This document shows, in pieces, positions 1 through 8,458 of a DNA stretch of 35,861 nucleotides (position 1 is its first letter; each line of letters opens with the position of its first letter). The notes beneath the pieces were generated by a model. That model was given only the letters and a program-made list of their open reading frames with translations. It had not been told where the DNA came from and did not search any database. Source of the stretch: an uncultured Erysipelotrichaceae bacterium (lineage in GTDB: Bacteria; Bacillota_I; Bacilli_A; Erysipelotrichales; Erysipelotrichaceae); contig CAMCSA010000022.1 of NCBI GenBank assembly GCA_945877405.1, forward strand, positions 1 to 35,861, given 5' to 3'. The position numbers were made by a program, and so were the translations under genes.

Positions 1-97
1 TCGGCTGGCTTTAAACATGTTTATGGTAGGCTCGACCATATGTTATTGGGATCGGAAAAACCGCTAACCATATATAGTTTTAAAGCGTCTTTATCAT

Positions 98-3000
98 TTA
101 CAGAATCGCAAGCAGATCATCTCTTGTTAAGGAGCTGGAGGAAATACCATCTCCTGAAAGGATTCCTTCGGCAAGGTCCTTCTTCTGATTCTGCATTTCG
201 ATGATTCTTTCTTCAATCGTATCTTTCATGATCAGACGATATACGGATACGACGTTTGTCTGTCCGATTCTGTGTGCTCTGTCTGTTGCCTGGTTTTCGA
301 CTGCTGTATTCCACCATGGATCGTAATGGATGACAACATCAGCAGCCGTCAGATTCAATCCTGTGCCTCCTGCTTTTAAGGAGATGCAAAAGACAGGGAT
401 ATCATCATCCTGGAAGGAACGGACCATCTGTGCACGCTGTTTCTGCGGTGTAGAGCCGGTCAGAAGGTGATAACGGATACCTTTTTCTTCCATCAGGGAA
501 GTCAGTTCATCCAGCATCGTTGTAAACTGAGAGAACAGCAGAATCTTATGTCCTGCATCCACGGCTTCCTGGATCATATCCAGACACATGTCTTTTTTAT
601 TGGAGTTGCCTTTGTATTTGTCATACAGAAGGGAAGGCTCACAACATAACTGACGGAGTTTTGTCAGTTCCGCAAGGACAACCATCTTGTTTTCCTTGAA
701 CTGTTCATCTGTCTGTTTTGAAAGAGAATTCTTTAGCGATGCAACTCTGGAATCATACAGTTTCTTCTGTTCGCCTTCCAGTTTTGCATAATATACCTGT
801 TCGAGCTTGTCAGGCAGATCTTTGAGCACATCCTTTTTGAGTCTGCGCAATATGAATGGAGAAATCATGGATGTCAGATCCCTTTGGACAAGGTCATCCT
901 GATCTTTTGTGATCGGGTTTTCATACATCTTGCGGAAATGATTGTAGGAGGAGAAGAAACCAGGCAGGATGTAATCGAAGATGGACCACAACTCAGAGAG
1001 TCTGTTTTCAATCGGTGTGCCCGTCAAAGCAATACGGAAGGAAGCAAGAATGGATTTGACAGAGCGTGATGCACTGGTACCTGCATTTTTGATATACTGG
1101 GCTTCGTCAATGATTTCAATGTCAAAGCGCAGGTTTTCATAATGCTGGATATCACGTTTGAGCATGTCATAGGATGTGATCAGGATTTCATCTTCTTGGG
1201 ATTCTTTAATCAGTGATTCTCTTTCCTTTGCAGTGCCGGAGATAATGCGTGTTTTCAGCATCGGCATGAACTTGTGGATTTCACTGTCCCAGTTATAGAC
1301 AAGGGATGCAGGACACACAACAAGGCATCTGCCATTACGCAACGATGAGCCCATCAGAGTAATGACCTGTAACGTCTTGCCAAGTCCCATCTCATCTGCC
1401 AGCAGTCCGCCAAAACTGTTATCCTTAAGTGCAGACAGCCAACGGAAGCCATCTTCCTGATATGGACGCAGTTTTACAGTCAGTCCCTCTGGCAGATCAT
1501 ATTCCTTTTCGGATATGCTGTTGATTTTGCGAAGGAGTGCCTCAAAGGAGTTGTCCTTCGCCATCTCCATGGATACCTTTTCACTCAGCTGATTGAGATA
1601 CATGGCACGGTAGAATGGAAGTTCAGCCTTGCCTTCTACAAGATCCTTTGCGGATATGTTCATATTTTCACTCATTTCGTACAGATCTTCAAAAGAGTCA
1701 TCCGTTTGAATGATCGTGCCGTTTCTGAGTTTATAGAACTTTTTCTTCGGTGTGTATTTATTCAGAATTTCAATGATTTCATCATTGGACAGGTCTGTGG
1801 AAAACAACTGCAGTTGCAATAAATCCACACCTGTAGAAACACCAAGAGATATGCCTTTTGTCTGACGGACCTTGAGTCTTTTCAATCGGTCCGAGATGAA
1901 GACTTCGGCTCTTTCCTGCAGAAATGGAATGCCGTCTTTCATGAAGTTGTATATTTTATCTTCATTGAAGATGACCGGTTTTCCAAAGATGTGATCTGTT
2001 CCATCAAACCATGGCATGATGGAATCCATCATCTTCTTTTCAAAGCGGATATCACGGGATGCTCTGTTTTCTTCATATCCATGTTCCAGATGATACCGGT
2101 TGTCCGGGTATACAGCATCGATTCGAGCATCAATGATATCCTTTTCTTCCATATCCAGATAGATTTCAAAATAAGGACGGGCAGGAATGTACTGAGCAGG
2201 ATCATAGCCGTCATTTGTCACATTGCAGTTTTCGCTTACGGCAGGCCATGCATTTGTTGTGAAGGCTGGAAGATCCTTATCCGCAATAAAGACGGGACGA
2301 CCGGAAGAGGCTGAGCAGAAATCAAGAATCCTTTTCATGGAAGAGGATTTCTTCAGTTTCTGTACAGAATAATCACTGATCAGATACAGATATTCCTGGC
2401 CTTCCATATATGGTGTGGCTTCGGAAGAAAACAGAATACCATCAGAACTTTTCCGGATGGAAACACGAGGTGGAATGCACTCATCACTGATCTGAGAAAG
2501 CGGTCCATCCAAAGACATATATGTGGAGTATGGTTTCAGGGCTTCAAAGAACCGGTCCAGATAGATTCCTTTGAGTGTCAGATATCGTTTCAGAGAATCA
2601 TTGTCATCATAGTACCATGTGGAAAGATAGCTGCGGATGGATGGACGGAATGAGTCGATATCTTCGCATAGGCTCATCAGAAAATCAATCATCGGCTGGC
2701 ACTGTTTTGCAAAAGCGGATCGGGAATGTACAAAGTCCAGTGCCTTACCATAACGGAATGATGTGTTATGGACGATGCGATCACACAGTTCCTGAATGTT
2801 TTTGATGACATAGGATGTTTTCGGAGGCTCACAGATTCTGAATTCCACCTGCATGGAATGATCTTTGTCTCCATAGCCAAGATATACAGGAATCAGGAAA
2901 ACTTTTCCATTCCCTTCATCCATCTGCTGTGATACATCTTCCATATCGCAAAGAAACTGAAATGCCTGTGGATCGGACTGGTGTTCGATTTCCAGACTGA

Positions 3001-3319
3001 CAGGGTCATAACCATCTTCATCAATGTGGCAGTATGCATGCAGAAGCGCAGCAATATGCTTACAGGAACTCATGTTTGACTCGTAATACGGGCAGTTGCA
3101 GTTTTCATCGAGAATCCACTGTTCATCTTTAGAAAGGACAACCTGGCAGTCATAGTCAATTAAAAAATCACTCTGACTTTCCACTTCAGCTGAAATTCTT
3201 GTATAACTCTGTTCCTTCTGGACAGATAAGCCGAATACATGACCTGCTTCAAACAGTCTTTTTCCCCTGGAAGACATCGTTTTTGAGGTCAGTTTGTCAA
3301 TCATTTCTGGTTTTATCAT
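98..3319 (-). CDS. SWIM zinc finger SNF2-family DEAD/DEAH-like helicase
   Basis: Predicted ATP-dependent DNA translocase of the bacterial SNF2 (RapA/HepA-like) group, about 1073 residues. An N-terminal SWIM zinc finger is visible near residues 75-93 as CNC followed by CKH. The C-terminal half has the helicase motifs in order: Walker A LLADEMGLGKT, Walker B-type IIDEAQ (DEAQ as usual for bacterial SNF2), TGTPIENRLSELWSIFDYI region, and motif V/VI GLNLTAADVVIHYDPWWN followed by DRAHRIGQ. Start chosen at the ATG at 3319 because AGGGG lies 5 bases upstream; an in-frame GTG at 3325 overlaps that site. It stands alone, divergent from the methyltransferase gene. Its substrate in cells is not deducible; these proteins remodel protein-DNA or RNA polymerase complexes. 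Confidence 0.93.
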   Translation of the reverse strand: MIKPEMIDKLTSKTMSSRGKRLFEAGHVFGLSVQKEQSYTRISAEVESQSDFLIDYDCQVVLSKDEQWILDENCNCPYYESNMSSCKHIAALLHAYCHIDEDGYDPVSLEIEHQSDPQAFQFLCDMEDVSQQMDEGNGKVFLIPVYLGYGDKDHSMQVEFRICEPPKTSYVIKNIQELCDRIVHNTSFRYGKALDFVHSRSAFAKQCQPMIDFLMSLCEDIDSFRPSIRSYLSTWYYDDNDSLKRYLTLKGIYLDRFFEALKPYSTYMSLDGPLSQISDECIPPRVSIRKSSDGILFSSEATPYMEGQEYLYLISDYSVQKLKKSSSMKRILDFCSASSGRPVFIADKDLPAFTTNAWPAVSENCNVTNDGYDPAQYIPARPYFEIYLDMEEKDIIDARIDAVYPDNRYHLEHGYEENRASRDIRFEKKMMDSIMPWFDGTDHIFGKPVIFNEDKIYNFMKDGIPFLQERAEVFISDRLKRLKVRQTKGISLGVSTGVDLLQLQLFSTDLSNDEIIEILNKYTPKKKFYKLRNGTIIQTDDSFEDLYEMSENMNISAKDLVEGKAELPFYRAMYLNQLSEKVSMEMAKDNSFEALLRKINSISEKEYDLPEGLTVKLRPYQEDGFRWLSALKDNSFGGLLADEMGLGKTLQVITLMGSSLRNGRCLVVCPASLVYNWDSEIHKFMPMLKTRIISGTAKERESLIKESQEDEILITSYDMLKRDIQHYENLRFDIEIIDEAQYIKNAGTSASRSVKSILASFRIALTGTPIENRLSELWSIFDYILPGFFSSYNHFRKMYENPITKDQDDLVQRDLTSMISPFILRRLKKDVLKDLPDKLEQVYYAKLEGEQKKLYDSRVASLKNSLSKQTDEQFKENKMVVLAELTKLRQLCCEPSLLYDKYKGNSNKKDMCLDMIQEAVDAGHKILLFSQFTTMLDELTSLMEEKGIRYHLLTGSTPQKQRAQMVRSFQDDDIPVFCISLKAGGTGLNLTAADVVIHYDPWWNTAVENQATDRAHRIGQTNVVSVYRLIMKDTIEERIIEMQNQKKDLAEGILSGDGISSSSLTRDDLLAIL

Positions 3320-3394
3320 AAACACCCCTGTTCGTTATCAAACGCTATTTTACCATGAATCAATGTTTTCTTTCCGGATTTGATGAAATATGTG

Positions 3395-3400
3395 TATAAT
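3395..3400 (+). promoter_or_regulatory. TATAAT -10 box placing the start codon at +1
   Basis: A perfect TATAAT lies 7 bases before the ATG at 3408. A transcript starting at the usual distance would begin at or next to that ATG, leaving no leader and no ribosome binding site. No convincing -35 hexamer is visible. Confidence 0.5.
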
Positions 3401-3407
3401 CTTTTGG

Positions 3408-3995
3408 ATGAATGAACAGTTGCAGAAGATACATGATCAGGCAAGGCAGAAAGATGTGCCGATCATGCTGGATGGCGGTATGGAATTCCTGCTTGCCTAT
3501 ATCAGAGAACATGAAAACATCAGGGATATTCTTGAAATTGGAACGGCAGTAGGATATTCCAGTATCCGTATGGCATTATTGCGATGGGATATGCAGATTG
3601 ATACATTGGAAATCAACCCTGACATGGCAAGACAGGCAGTTGAGAATATAGCGCGTCATGGCCTTTCTGACAGAATTCATGTACACCTGATGGATGGTGC
3701 ACAGTTTGAGACAGACAGGATCTATGATCTTGTTTTCGTGGATGCGGCCAAGTCGCAATACCGCAGATACATGGAGCATTTTCTGCCTAATACAATGAAA
3801 GGAAGTGTATTCATCTTCGATAATCTGGCATTTCATGGCATTGTGGATAATGAAGCATTGAGCACAAACCGCAGTACGATTCAGATGATGCACAAGATCA
3901 GAAAATTCCGGGAGCATCTTCTTGAAGATGAAAGATTTGATACCATCTATTATCCTGATATCGGTGATGGCATCGCCGTAGCAAAGGTAAAGTGA
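3408..3995 (+). CDS. trmR: O-methyltransferase, TrmR-like (tRNA 5-hydroxyuridine methyltransferase family)
   Basis: Class I SAM-dependent methyltransferase of about 195 residues, of the YrrM/TrmR family, which methylates 5-hydroxyuridine at the tRNA wobble position in B. subtilis. SAM motif I is visible as LEIGTAVGYSS, followed by the acidic LEINPD ribose-binding turn and FVDAAKSQY (metal/substrate loop typical of COG4122). The upstream ATG at 3390 would sit inside the -10 box and adds residues not typical for the family, so 3408 is preferred; no Shine-Dalgarno precedes it. A terminator follows immediately. Assignment to TrmR rather than another COG4122 O-methyltransferase is moderate. Confidence 0.85.
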   Translation: MNEQLQKIHDQARQKDVPIMLDGGMEFLLAYIREHENIRDILEIGTAVGYSSIRMALLRWDMQIDTLEINPDMARQAVENIARHGLSDRIHVHLMDGAQFETDRIYDLVFVDAAKSQYRRYMEHFLPNTMKGSVFIFDNLAFHGIVDNEALSTNRSTIQMMHKIRKFREHLLEDERFDTIYYPDIGDGIAVAKVK

Positions 3996-3996
3996 A

Positions 3997-4034
3997 AGGC
4001 TGACATGGAGTAAGACATGCCAGCCTGTTTTATT
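3997..4034 (+). terminator. Rho-independent terminator after trmR
   Basis: An 11-bp stem (AGGCTGACATG with CATGCCAGCCT, one G-U pair) closes an 8-base loop and is followed by GTTTTATT. It starts two bases after the trmR stop and its tail reaches the stop codon of the convergent PHP gene. Confidence 0.8.
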
Positions 4035-4902
4035 AAAGTGTATGGAACACCGGTTTCATATGATCAAATGTTGTAATTTCCGTAAAGCCGATTTCATCTT
4101 TGAGGATGGCATAGGCATCTTTGATATGATCAGCCAAATACTTTGTGCTGTGGGCATCAGAACCGACTGTAATGATTTTGCCACCAAGGTCTTTGTACAG
4201 CTTCAGTATCTTTCTGGATGGTTGTGTATCGGATAAACCATAATGCCAGGAAGATGTGTTGACCTCAATTCCTTTTCCATCGGTAATGGCCTGTTTCAGG
4301 ATTTCCGCAATGATATCCTGTACTTTTTCAAACGGATAGATACCGGCTTTATCATAACGGACAAGCAGATCCAGATGAGCCAGTACGGAGTAGTTTTGAA
4401 ACAGCTTCATGGTCTTCAGGATTTCTCTGTAATACAGTTCATTGTATTCCTGTTGTGTTTTGCCTTCCTGAAACTGCTGGTTCCAGAATTCCTGGTTGTT
4501 GACCTGATGCATGGAAAAAAGAACAAAGTCAAGTTCATTCCGGTACTGCGCAAACAGCTTTTCATACTGTTCCACAGTAATGGATTGGATACCGAATTCA
4601 AGGCCAGAGCGAATGGAAATCCTTGAGCCATAGGTTGCCCGCATCCGTAAAAGCTTTGCGAAATATTCCGGATAGTTGACATTGGCTAATGGGGCTTTGT
4701 CTTCTGCAGATGAGGACATTCCATCTCCACCACGCCAATGGATTCCACTTGGGTCATCCCAGTCTTTTTTGATGCCATAGTCAACATGATCTGTAAAGCA
4801 TATTTCATCCAGTCCGAGTTCAATGGCTCTTGCGATCTGGGTTTCCATGGATTCTCTGGAATCATCAGAGAATTCACTGTGCAAATGATAATCTGCGTAC
4901 AT
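4033..4902 (-). CDS. PHP-domain histidinol-phosphatase-type phosphoesterase (HisK-like)
   Basis: About 289 residues, the usual length of the PHP histidinol-phosphatase family. The N-terminus carries the metal-binding motif YADYHLHSEFSDDS (HxH plus downstream D). Further family landmarks are CFTDHVDYG, the GLEFGIQ strand, FVLFSMHQVNN, LAHLDLLVRYD and, near the end, VGSDAHSTKYLADH. The start has GGAGG five bases before the ATG and a TATAAT at 4933-4938 upstream. No other histidine genes are near, so a general phosphoester role is equally possible; many PHP proteins annotated as HisK act on other substrates. Confidence 0.85.
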   Translation of the reverse strand: MYADYHLHSEFSDDSRESMETQIARAIELGLDEICFTDHVDYGIKKDWDDPSGIHWRGGDGMSSSAEDKAPLANVNYPEYFAKLLRMRATYGSRISIRSGLEFGIQSITVEQYEKLFAQYRNELDFVLFSMHQVNNQEFWNQQFQEGKTQQEYNELYYREILKTMKLFQNYSVLAHLDLLVRYDKAGIYPFEKVQDIIAEILKQAITDGKGIEVNTSSWHYGLSDTQPSRKILKLYKDLGGKIITVGSDAHSTKYLADHIKDAYAILKDEIGFTEITTFDHMKPVFHTL

Positions 4903-4932
4903 ATGTTACCTCCACTTTGTTATCGTAATATG

Positions 4933-4974
4933 ATTATATCGTTCTGTATCACGGAATGATATGCACAATTCCGT
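4933..4974 (-). promoter_or_regulatory. PHP gene promoter with overlapping inverted repeat
   Basis: On the minus strand a TATAAT (4933-4938) serves the PHP gene. Directly upstream, ACGGAAT (4951-4957) and ATTCCGT (4968-4974) form a perfect 7-bp inverted repeat with a 10-base spacer that covers the expected -35 position. This arrangement is typical of a repressor operator. It also lies just ahead of the AraC-type remnant on the other strand. Confidence 0.45.
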
Positions 4975-4995
4975 CATATTAAAAAAAGGTGTTTC

Positions 4996-5133
4996 ATGGC
5001 AATCAGCAGATGTGATGTACATGCGGATCCATCCAGGATGGAAATACCACAGCATGGCAGTCTTCTGCTTGTCTTTTATGAAGATGACATGGAACCCATG
5101 GATGTTCCAATGCACTGGCATGAGAAAATGGAA
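4996..5133 (+). pseudogene. Remnant of an AraC-type regulator (N-terminal cupin fragment)
   Basis: Reading from the ATG at 4996, which has AAAGGTG four bases upstream, the first ~46 codons give a sequence containing HGSLLLVFYEDDMEP and VPMHWHEKMEY. This resembles the start of AraC-family regulators, where a cupin begins with an HG(S/T) element, a hydrophobic strand, an acidic 'YxDD' turn and the HWHEExE metal-binding-like motif. The match stops right after HWHEKMEY: what follows is the A-tract of the opposing terminator and the antisense of the TPM gene's glycine-rich tail. No sensor remainder or HTH domain is present. I read it as a truncated pseudogene; a chance resemblance cannot be excluded. 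Confidence 0.4.
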
Positions 5134-5151
5134 TATCGGAAAACAGAGCAG

Positions 5152-5176
5152 AAAAAAACAGTGTGTTTCCACACTG
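5152..5176 (-). terminator. Rho-independent terminator of the ydjI-G-H-like operon
   Basis: On the minus strand CAGTGTG-GAAA-CACACTG forms a perfect 7-bp stem with a GNRA-type loop followed by seven T, two bases beyond the stop codon of the TPM gene. Confidence 0.88.
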
Positions 5177-5178
5177 CT

Positions 5179-6015
5179 TCAGAAATGGCCTCCGCCAGAA
5201 TGCATGCCGCCAGAGGAAGAAAAACCTCCTCCACCTCCACCATGGTCATCTTCATGGTGGATTTTTGTGCGGGATTGCGTACTGTACAGATACATGTCGG
5301 TGTGACGTGTCAGGCGTAACTGACCATAGGATGGGATGTATTCCGCCGCATCCGTTGCGGTATGCTTTGTTCTGTGTTTTGAGGCATTGACTGCCACAAC
5401 AATACACGCCACAACAAATGGAATGATGACAGCCAGAATTAATGCAAAGCCGGACACGGATCTGCCGGTTTTCGGGTCATAGTACACGGCTCCATCGGTC
5501 TGGTTACTCCATGGATAATCGTGCTGGCTGTAATAGGCAAGATGCTCCTGCGTTTTATCCAGGAATGTATCAATTGCTTCGTAATAGTCGTGATCAAACA
5601 GGCCATCTTCTGCGTCGTCCTGGATATCCTCAAGCCCGTCAATGGTAAAGTATGACTGGTTGGACAGGGCAGGAATGTAGATGTCATAGCTGCCACCCTG
5701 TGATGACTGGGTAATCAGAAACAGAATACCATCGCTTGTATTTTCATAACCGAGATCCTGATCTGCATAATACTGTTCAATATAACTCCAGATATCATCA
5801 TAGGATGCATCATCATACAGGATGTGGGCATAGACACCAAACTGGTATTCATCTGAGATCTGTTGTGCTTTTGCGTTTAATGCATTGACTTCTTCTTGAC
5901 TCAATACACCATAGGTATCACTGACATAAACATCACTGCCGGCATGGATGGAAAGTGGTGTGATTGTAAGCAGGCATAACAGGAAGGCTGTGATGATATG
6001 AAGCATTCTTTTCAT
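5179..6015 (-). CDS. ydjH: TPM-domain membrane protein (YdjH-like)
   Basis: About 278 residues. An N-terminal signal sequence (MKRMLHIITAFLLCLLTITP, cut probably after IHA) is followed by a TPM domain: VSDTYGVLSQEEVNALN, the central YADQDLGYENTSDGILFLI and later DGLEDIQDDAEDGLFDHDYYEA. One membrane helix lies near residues 190-211 (FALILAVIIPFVVACIVVAV) and the C-terminus is a Gly/Ser/His-rich tail ending SGGGHF, as in other TPM proteins. Its start is one base after the zinc-ribbon gene's stop, with GGGAGG inside that gene. Context and architecture match B. subtilis YdjH, part of the YdjGHI membrane complex. TPM domains also act in photosystem repair or phosphatase roles elsewhere; none is implied here. 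Confidence 0.85.
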   Translation of the reverse strand: MKRMLHIITAFLLCLLTITPLSIHAGSDVYVSDTYGVLSQEEVNALNAKAQQISDEYQFGVYAHILYDDASYDDIWSYIEQYYADQDLGYENTSDGILFLITQSSQGGSYDIYIPALSNQSYFTIDGLEDIQDDAEDGLFDHDYYEAIDTFLDKTQEHLAYYSQHDYPWSNQTDGAVYYDPKTGRSVSGFALILAVIIPFVVACIVVAVNASKHRTKHTATDAAEYIPSYGQLRLTRHTDMYLYSTQSRTKIHHEDDHGGGGGGFSSSGGMHSGGGHF

Positions 6016-6016
6016 T

Positions 6017-7108
6017 TCAGTTGCCTCCCTTCATATATAACGTAAACAGGATGGCAGCTGATATGGCAAGACCGATCAGCAGAATGAGAAGAAACTGCTT
6101 TGCCATCTTCATGCCATCTTTCGGTAATGTATCACCGATCATCTTTCCTGTCTGACCATTCATCGCAAACAGATAGTTTTTATCTTTATATTTTGTGGAT
6201 AACATCCATACAGGGAGGAATGCATAATGCACATTTCCTGGTAGCAGGTCAACATGTTCATCTTCTGTTAATACACCGGTATACCCGATGATGGTAGAGC
6301 GGAGCTGATCCTCCATCGTATTTTTCATGCGCAGATTGACGCGAGATTCATCCTCTTCATGACTCACATCATATCTGTCTGCCAAATAACCGGGCAGATA
6401 TCCCATTTCAAAAGGGACAAGCTTTGAAAAATCATAAGGTTCAATGGAATCCATGAAATCATCTGGCATGTGACTGGATGCATCGGCTGGTACTTTCTCA
6501 AAACGCAGTCTGCCATCTCGTACAACAAGATAATGTGTTGTTGTGGTAACCTGATAATCGCCTTCCACATGGGAATGCGTCCTTGTGCAATGTGCACGGA
6601 TGTGCCCTTTTGCGGATGAATCATACAGCCAGAACGGAACATAGACGCCTTTGATTTCCTCAATGTGGTTTTCGTCTGTAAACGCATCTGGTAGGTATGG
6701 CATCGTTTTATAGAATTCCTGCAGTTTTGCGATAGCGTCCTTTTTTTCCAGCTGGAATGGAATGATATAGTCAGGTCTGTAACTGTCGGAAAACTGGGAT
6801 GGTACAACGGCATTGTTACCACAGTATGGACACGCAGTGGCTCCGGTGGTGATATCGGTGATCAGCTGTGCCCCACAGGCAGGACAGTCAAATGCCTGCA
6901 GCATGTTTTTTTCACCTTCATCCCATACTGGAATCGTGACCGCTTCCTGCGCGATTTCATCATCTTCTTCCGGTCTGTAATATTCGTCAATCTGCTCTGT
7001 TGTATATGTGGAACCACAGTTATCGCATTTGAGTTTCTGTGCTTTGGCATCAAAGTGGAGTGGTCCATTACAGTTAGGACACTGGTAGAGAGTCAGTTCT
7101 TCTGCCAT
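6017..7108 (-). CDS. ydjG: Zinc-ribbon membrane protein (YdjG-like)
   Basis: About 363 residues. Two N-terminal zinc ribbons are visible: CPNCNG...CDNCGS (residues ~9-32) and CPACGA...CPYCGN (~75-98). The long middle domain has the family signature PFQLEKKDAIAKLQEF and the VYVPFWLYD strand, and the protein ends with one transmembrane helix (FLLILLIGLAISAAILFTLY). This matches proteins annotated as TFIIB-type zinc-ribbon containing, including B. subtilis YdjG, which partners with YdjH and YdjI at the membrane. AAAGGAAA lies upstream of the start, after the 43-residue gene. Zinc binding is inferred from the eight cysteines. Confidence 0.85.
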   Translation of the reverse strand: MAEELTLYQCPNCNGPLHFDAKAQKLKCDNCGSTYTTEQIDEYYRPEEDDEIAQEAVTIPVWDEGEKNMLQAFDCPACGAQLITDITTGATACPYCGNNAVVPSQFSDSYRPDYIIPFQLEKKDAIAKLQEFYKTMPYLPDAFTDENHIEEIKGVYVPFWLYDSSAKGHIRAHCTRTHSHVEGDYQVTTTTHYLVVRDGRLRFEKVPADASSHMPDDFMDSIEPYDFSKLVPFEMGYLPGYLADRYDVSHEEDESRVNLRMKNTMEDQLRSTIIGYTGVLTEDEHVDLLPGNVHYAFLPVWMLSTKYKDKNYLFAMNGQTGKMIGDTLPKDGMKMAKQFLLILLIGLAISAAILFTLYMKGGN

Positions 7109-7126
7109 GAATGCTGTTTCCTTTCT

Positions 7127-7258
7127 TTATCTGTGTAATGCACCTGCAAGCACCCAAAGGATGATCACAAGCGCAATCGTGGAAAGACACAGAAGAATGC
7201 CGATCAGATTGTTTGTCTGAACCTGTCTTCTGTATCTTTCTGTGTCAAAGTCTTTCAT
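7127..7258 (-). CDS. 43-residue single-pass membrane protein in the ydjI-G-H-like operon
   Basis: A short gene whose ATG shares one base with the TAA stop of the upstream SPFH gene (TAATG), so translation is almost certainly coupled. The product begins MKDFDTERYRRQVQTNN, a charged segment, and continues as one hydrophobic helix (IGILLCLSTIALVIILWVL) ending LAGALHR. It ends 18 bases before the zinc-ribbon gene. Codons, strand and spacing fit the operon. I do not recognise a family. As a small membrane partner between SPFH and zinc-ribbon proteins it could be a structural subunit of that complex; this is inference from position only. Confidence 0.75.
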   Translation of the reverse strand: MKDFDTERYRRQVQTNNLIGILLCLSTIALVIILWVLAGALHR

Positions 7259-8424
7259 TATGGCTTCTTTGTGCCACAGGAAGAACAGAAGTTACCCTGA
7301 TTGACACTGCCGCATGTCGGACATTTCCATGAAGCATTTGCCGGCTTCTGTGTTCCACATACTGAACAGAAATTACCCTGATTTACAGCGCCACACTTTG
7401 GGCATGTCCATCCTTGAGATGAAACTGCTGCCTGCTGGTACAGTGCATTGGCATTGACGCCACCTGCATTCATTGCGGCATTCATTCCCATAAATCCTGT
7501 CATTGCACCGGCTGTATTATTAGCCGCATCACGCATTGCCTGCGCCTGGGCACCGGTTAAGGCTGCAGCACCCAGGGAAGGATTGACATAGGCTGCATCT
7601 TTCTGCATGTCACGGATGATCTTTTCATCTTCTGCATCTGCCTTGATGGAGCTCATGCCGAAGGATACGATTTCAATACCACGCAGATCTTTCCATTTTG
7701 CGGAAAGCTGGCTGTTCAGAAGCTCTGTCAGTTCAGATGTATGAGCCGGGAGCTGGGAATAGCGGATACCTTTTTCACTGATTGCCGCAAAGGCAGGCTG
7801 CAGGGCAGTGAGAAGTTCAGAACGGAGCTGACCTTCCATTTCACTGATGCAGTAACGCTGTGCCTGGTTGGCACATACATTTGTGTAGAAAAGAACCGGA
7901 TTGGTTACACGGATGGAATACTCACCAAATGCCTTGATGCGGATATCCATATCGATACCTGCTCTTGGATCAATGACACGGAACGGTACAGGAGCGGCTG
8001 TTCCATATTTCATGCCTGGAAGTTCCTTTGTGTTGAAGTAGTAGATGCGCTGATCTGTGGCAGAAGTTCCACCGAATGTAATACGCTTACCGATTTCTGC
8101 AATGGTATTTCTGATGCCATCGGAAAGAGGACCATTGAATACGGAAGGCTGTGTAGTGGAATTAAAACGGTATTCACCCGGTTCAGCACAGATGTCAATG
8201 ACCTGTCCCTGTTCAACTACCATGGCACACTGTCCATCCGCTACGGCAATGATGGAACCTTCTGTAATGATATTATCATTGCCACGGTTACCGAATCCTT
8301 TTGTTTTCTTTGATGCTTTCTGGCAGATGACATCTGCACCGAGTGAATCACAATAGAAATATTCTTTCCACTGATCGGATAATGTTCCGCCCGCAGCGGA
8401 AATGACTGCTGAAATGAATCCCAT
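7258..8424 (-). CDS. ydjI: SPFH-domain protein with tandem C-terminal zinc ribbons (YdjI-like)
   Basis: About 388 residues. The N-terminus (MGFISAVISAAGG) and the SPFH core match the 'virion core protein/YdjI' branch of SPFH proteins: EGSIIAVADGQCAMVVEQG, EPGEYRF, and the RISVTNP-like stretch EYSIRVTNPVLFY. A helical region rich in alanine follows, then two near-identical zinc ribbons (CPKCGAVNQGNFCSVCG and CPTCGSVNQGNFCSSCG). The start at 8424 is set by AAAGGAGAT nine bases upstream; an earlier in-frame ATG at 8460 lacks such a site. It is first in an operon with the 43-residue protein, YdjG-like and YdjH-like genes. In B. subtilis YdjI recruits PspA to membranes; no pspA gene is in this window. 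Confidence 0.88.
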   Translation of the reverse strand: MGFISAVISAAGGTLSDQWKEYFYCDSLGADVICQKASKKTKGFGNRGNDNIITEGSIIAVADGQCAMVVEQGQVIDICAEPGEYRFNSTTQPSVFNGPLSDGIRNTIAEIGKRITFGGTSATDQRIYYFNTKELPGMKYGTAAPVPFRVIDPRAGIDMDIRIKAFGEYSIRVTNPVLFYTNVCANQAQRYCISEMEGQLRSELLTALQPAFAAISEKGIRYSQLPAHTSELTELLNSQLSAKWKDLRGIEIVSFGMSSIKADAEDEKIIRDMQKDAAYVNPSLGAAALTGAQAQAMRDAANNTAGAMTGFMGMNAAMNAGGVNANALYQQAAVSSQGWTCPKCGAVNQGNFCSVCGTQKPANASWKCPTCGSVNQGNFCSSCGTKKP

Positions 8425-8458
8425 AATAAGATCTCCTTTACATTGTATTGATGATTTC

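Noticed and set aside
1-97. Terminator or gene end beyond the SNF2 gene
   Set aside because: Only short imperfect repeats and brief frames are visible, and the window begins too close to judge.
4906-5172. 88-codon minus-strand frame between the PHP and TPM genes
   Set aside because: It runs through the terminator and promoter of its neighbours, has no ribosome binding site and an unlikely composition.
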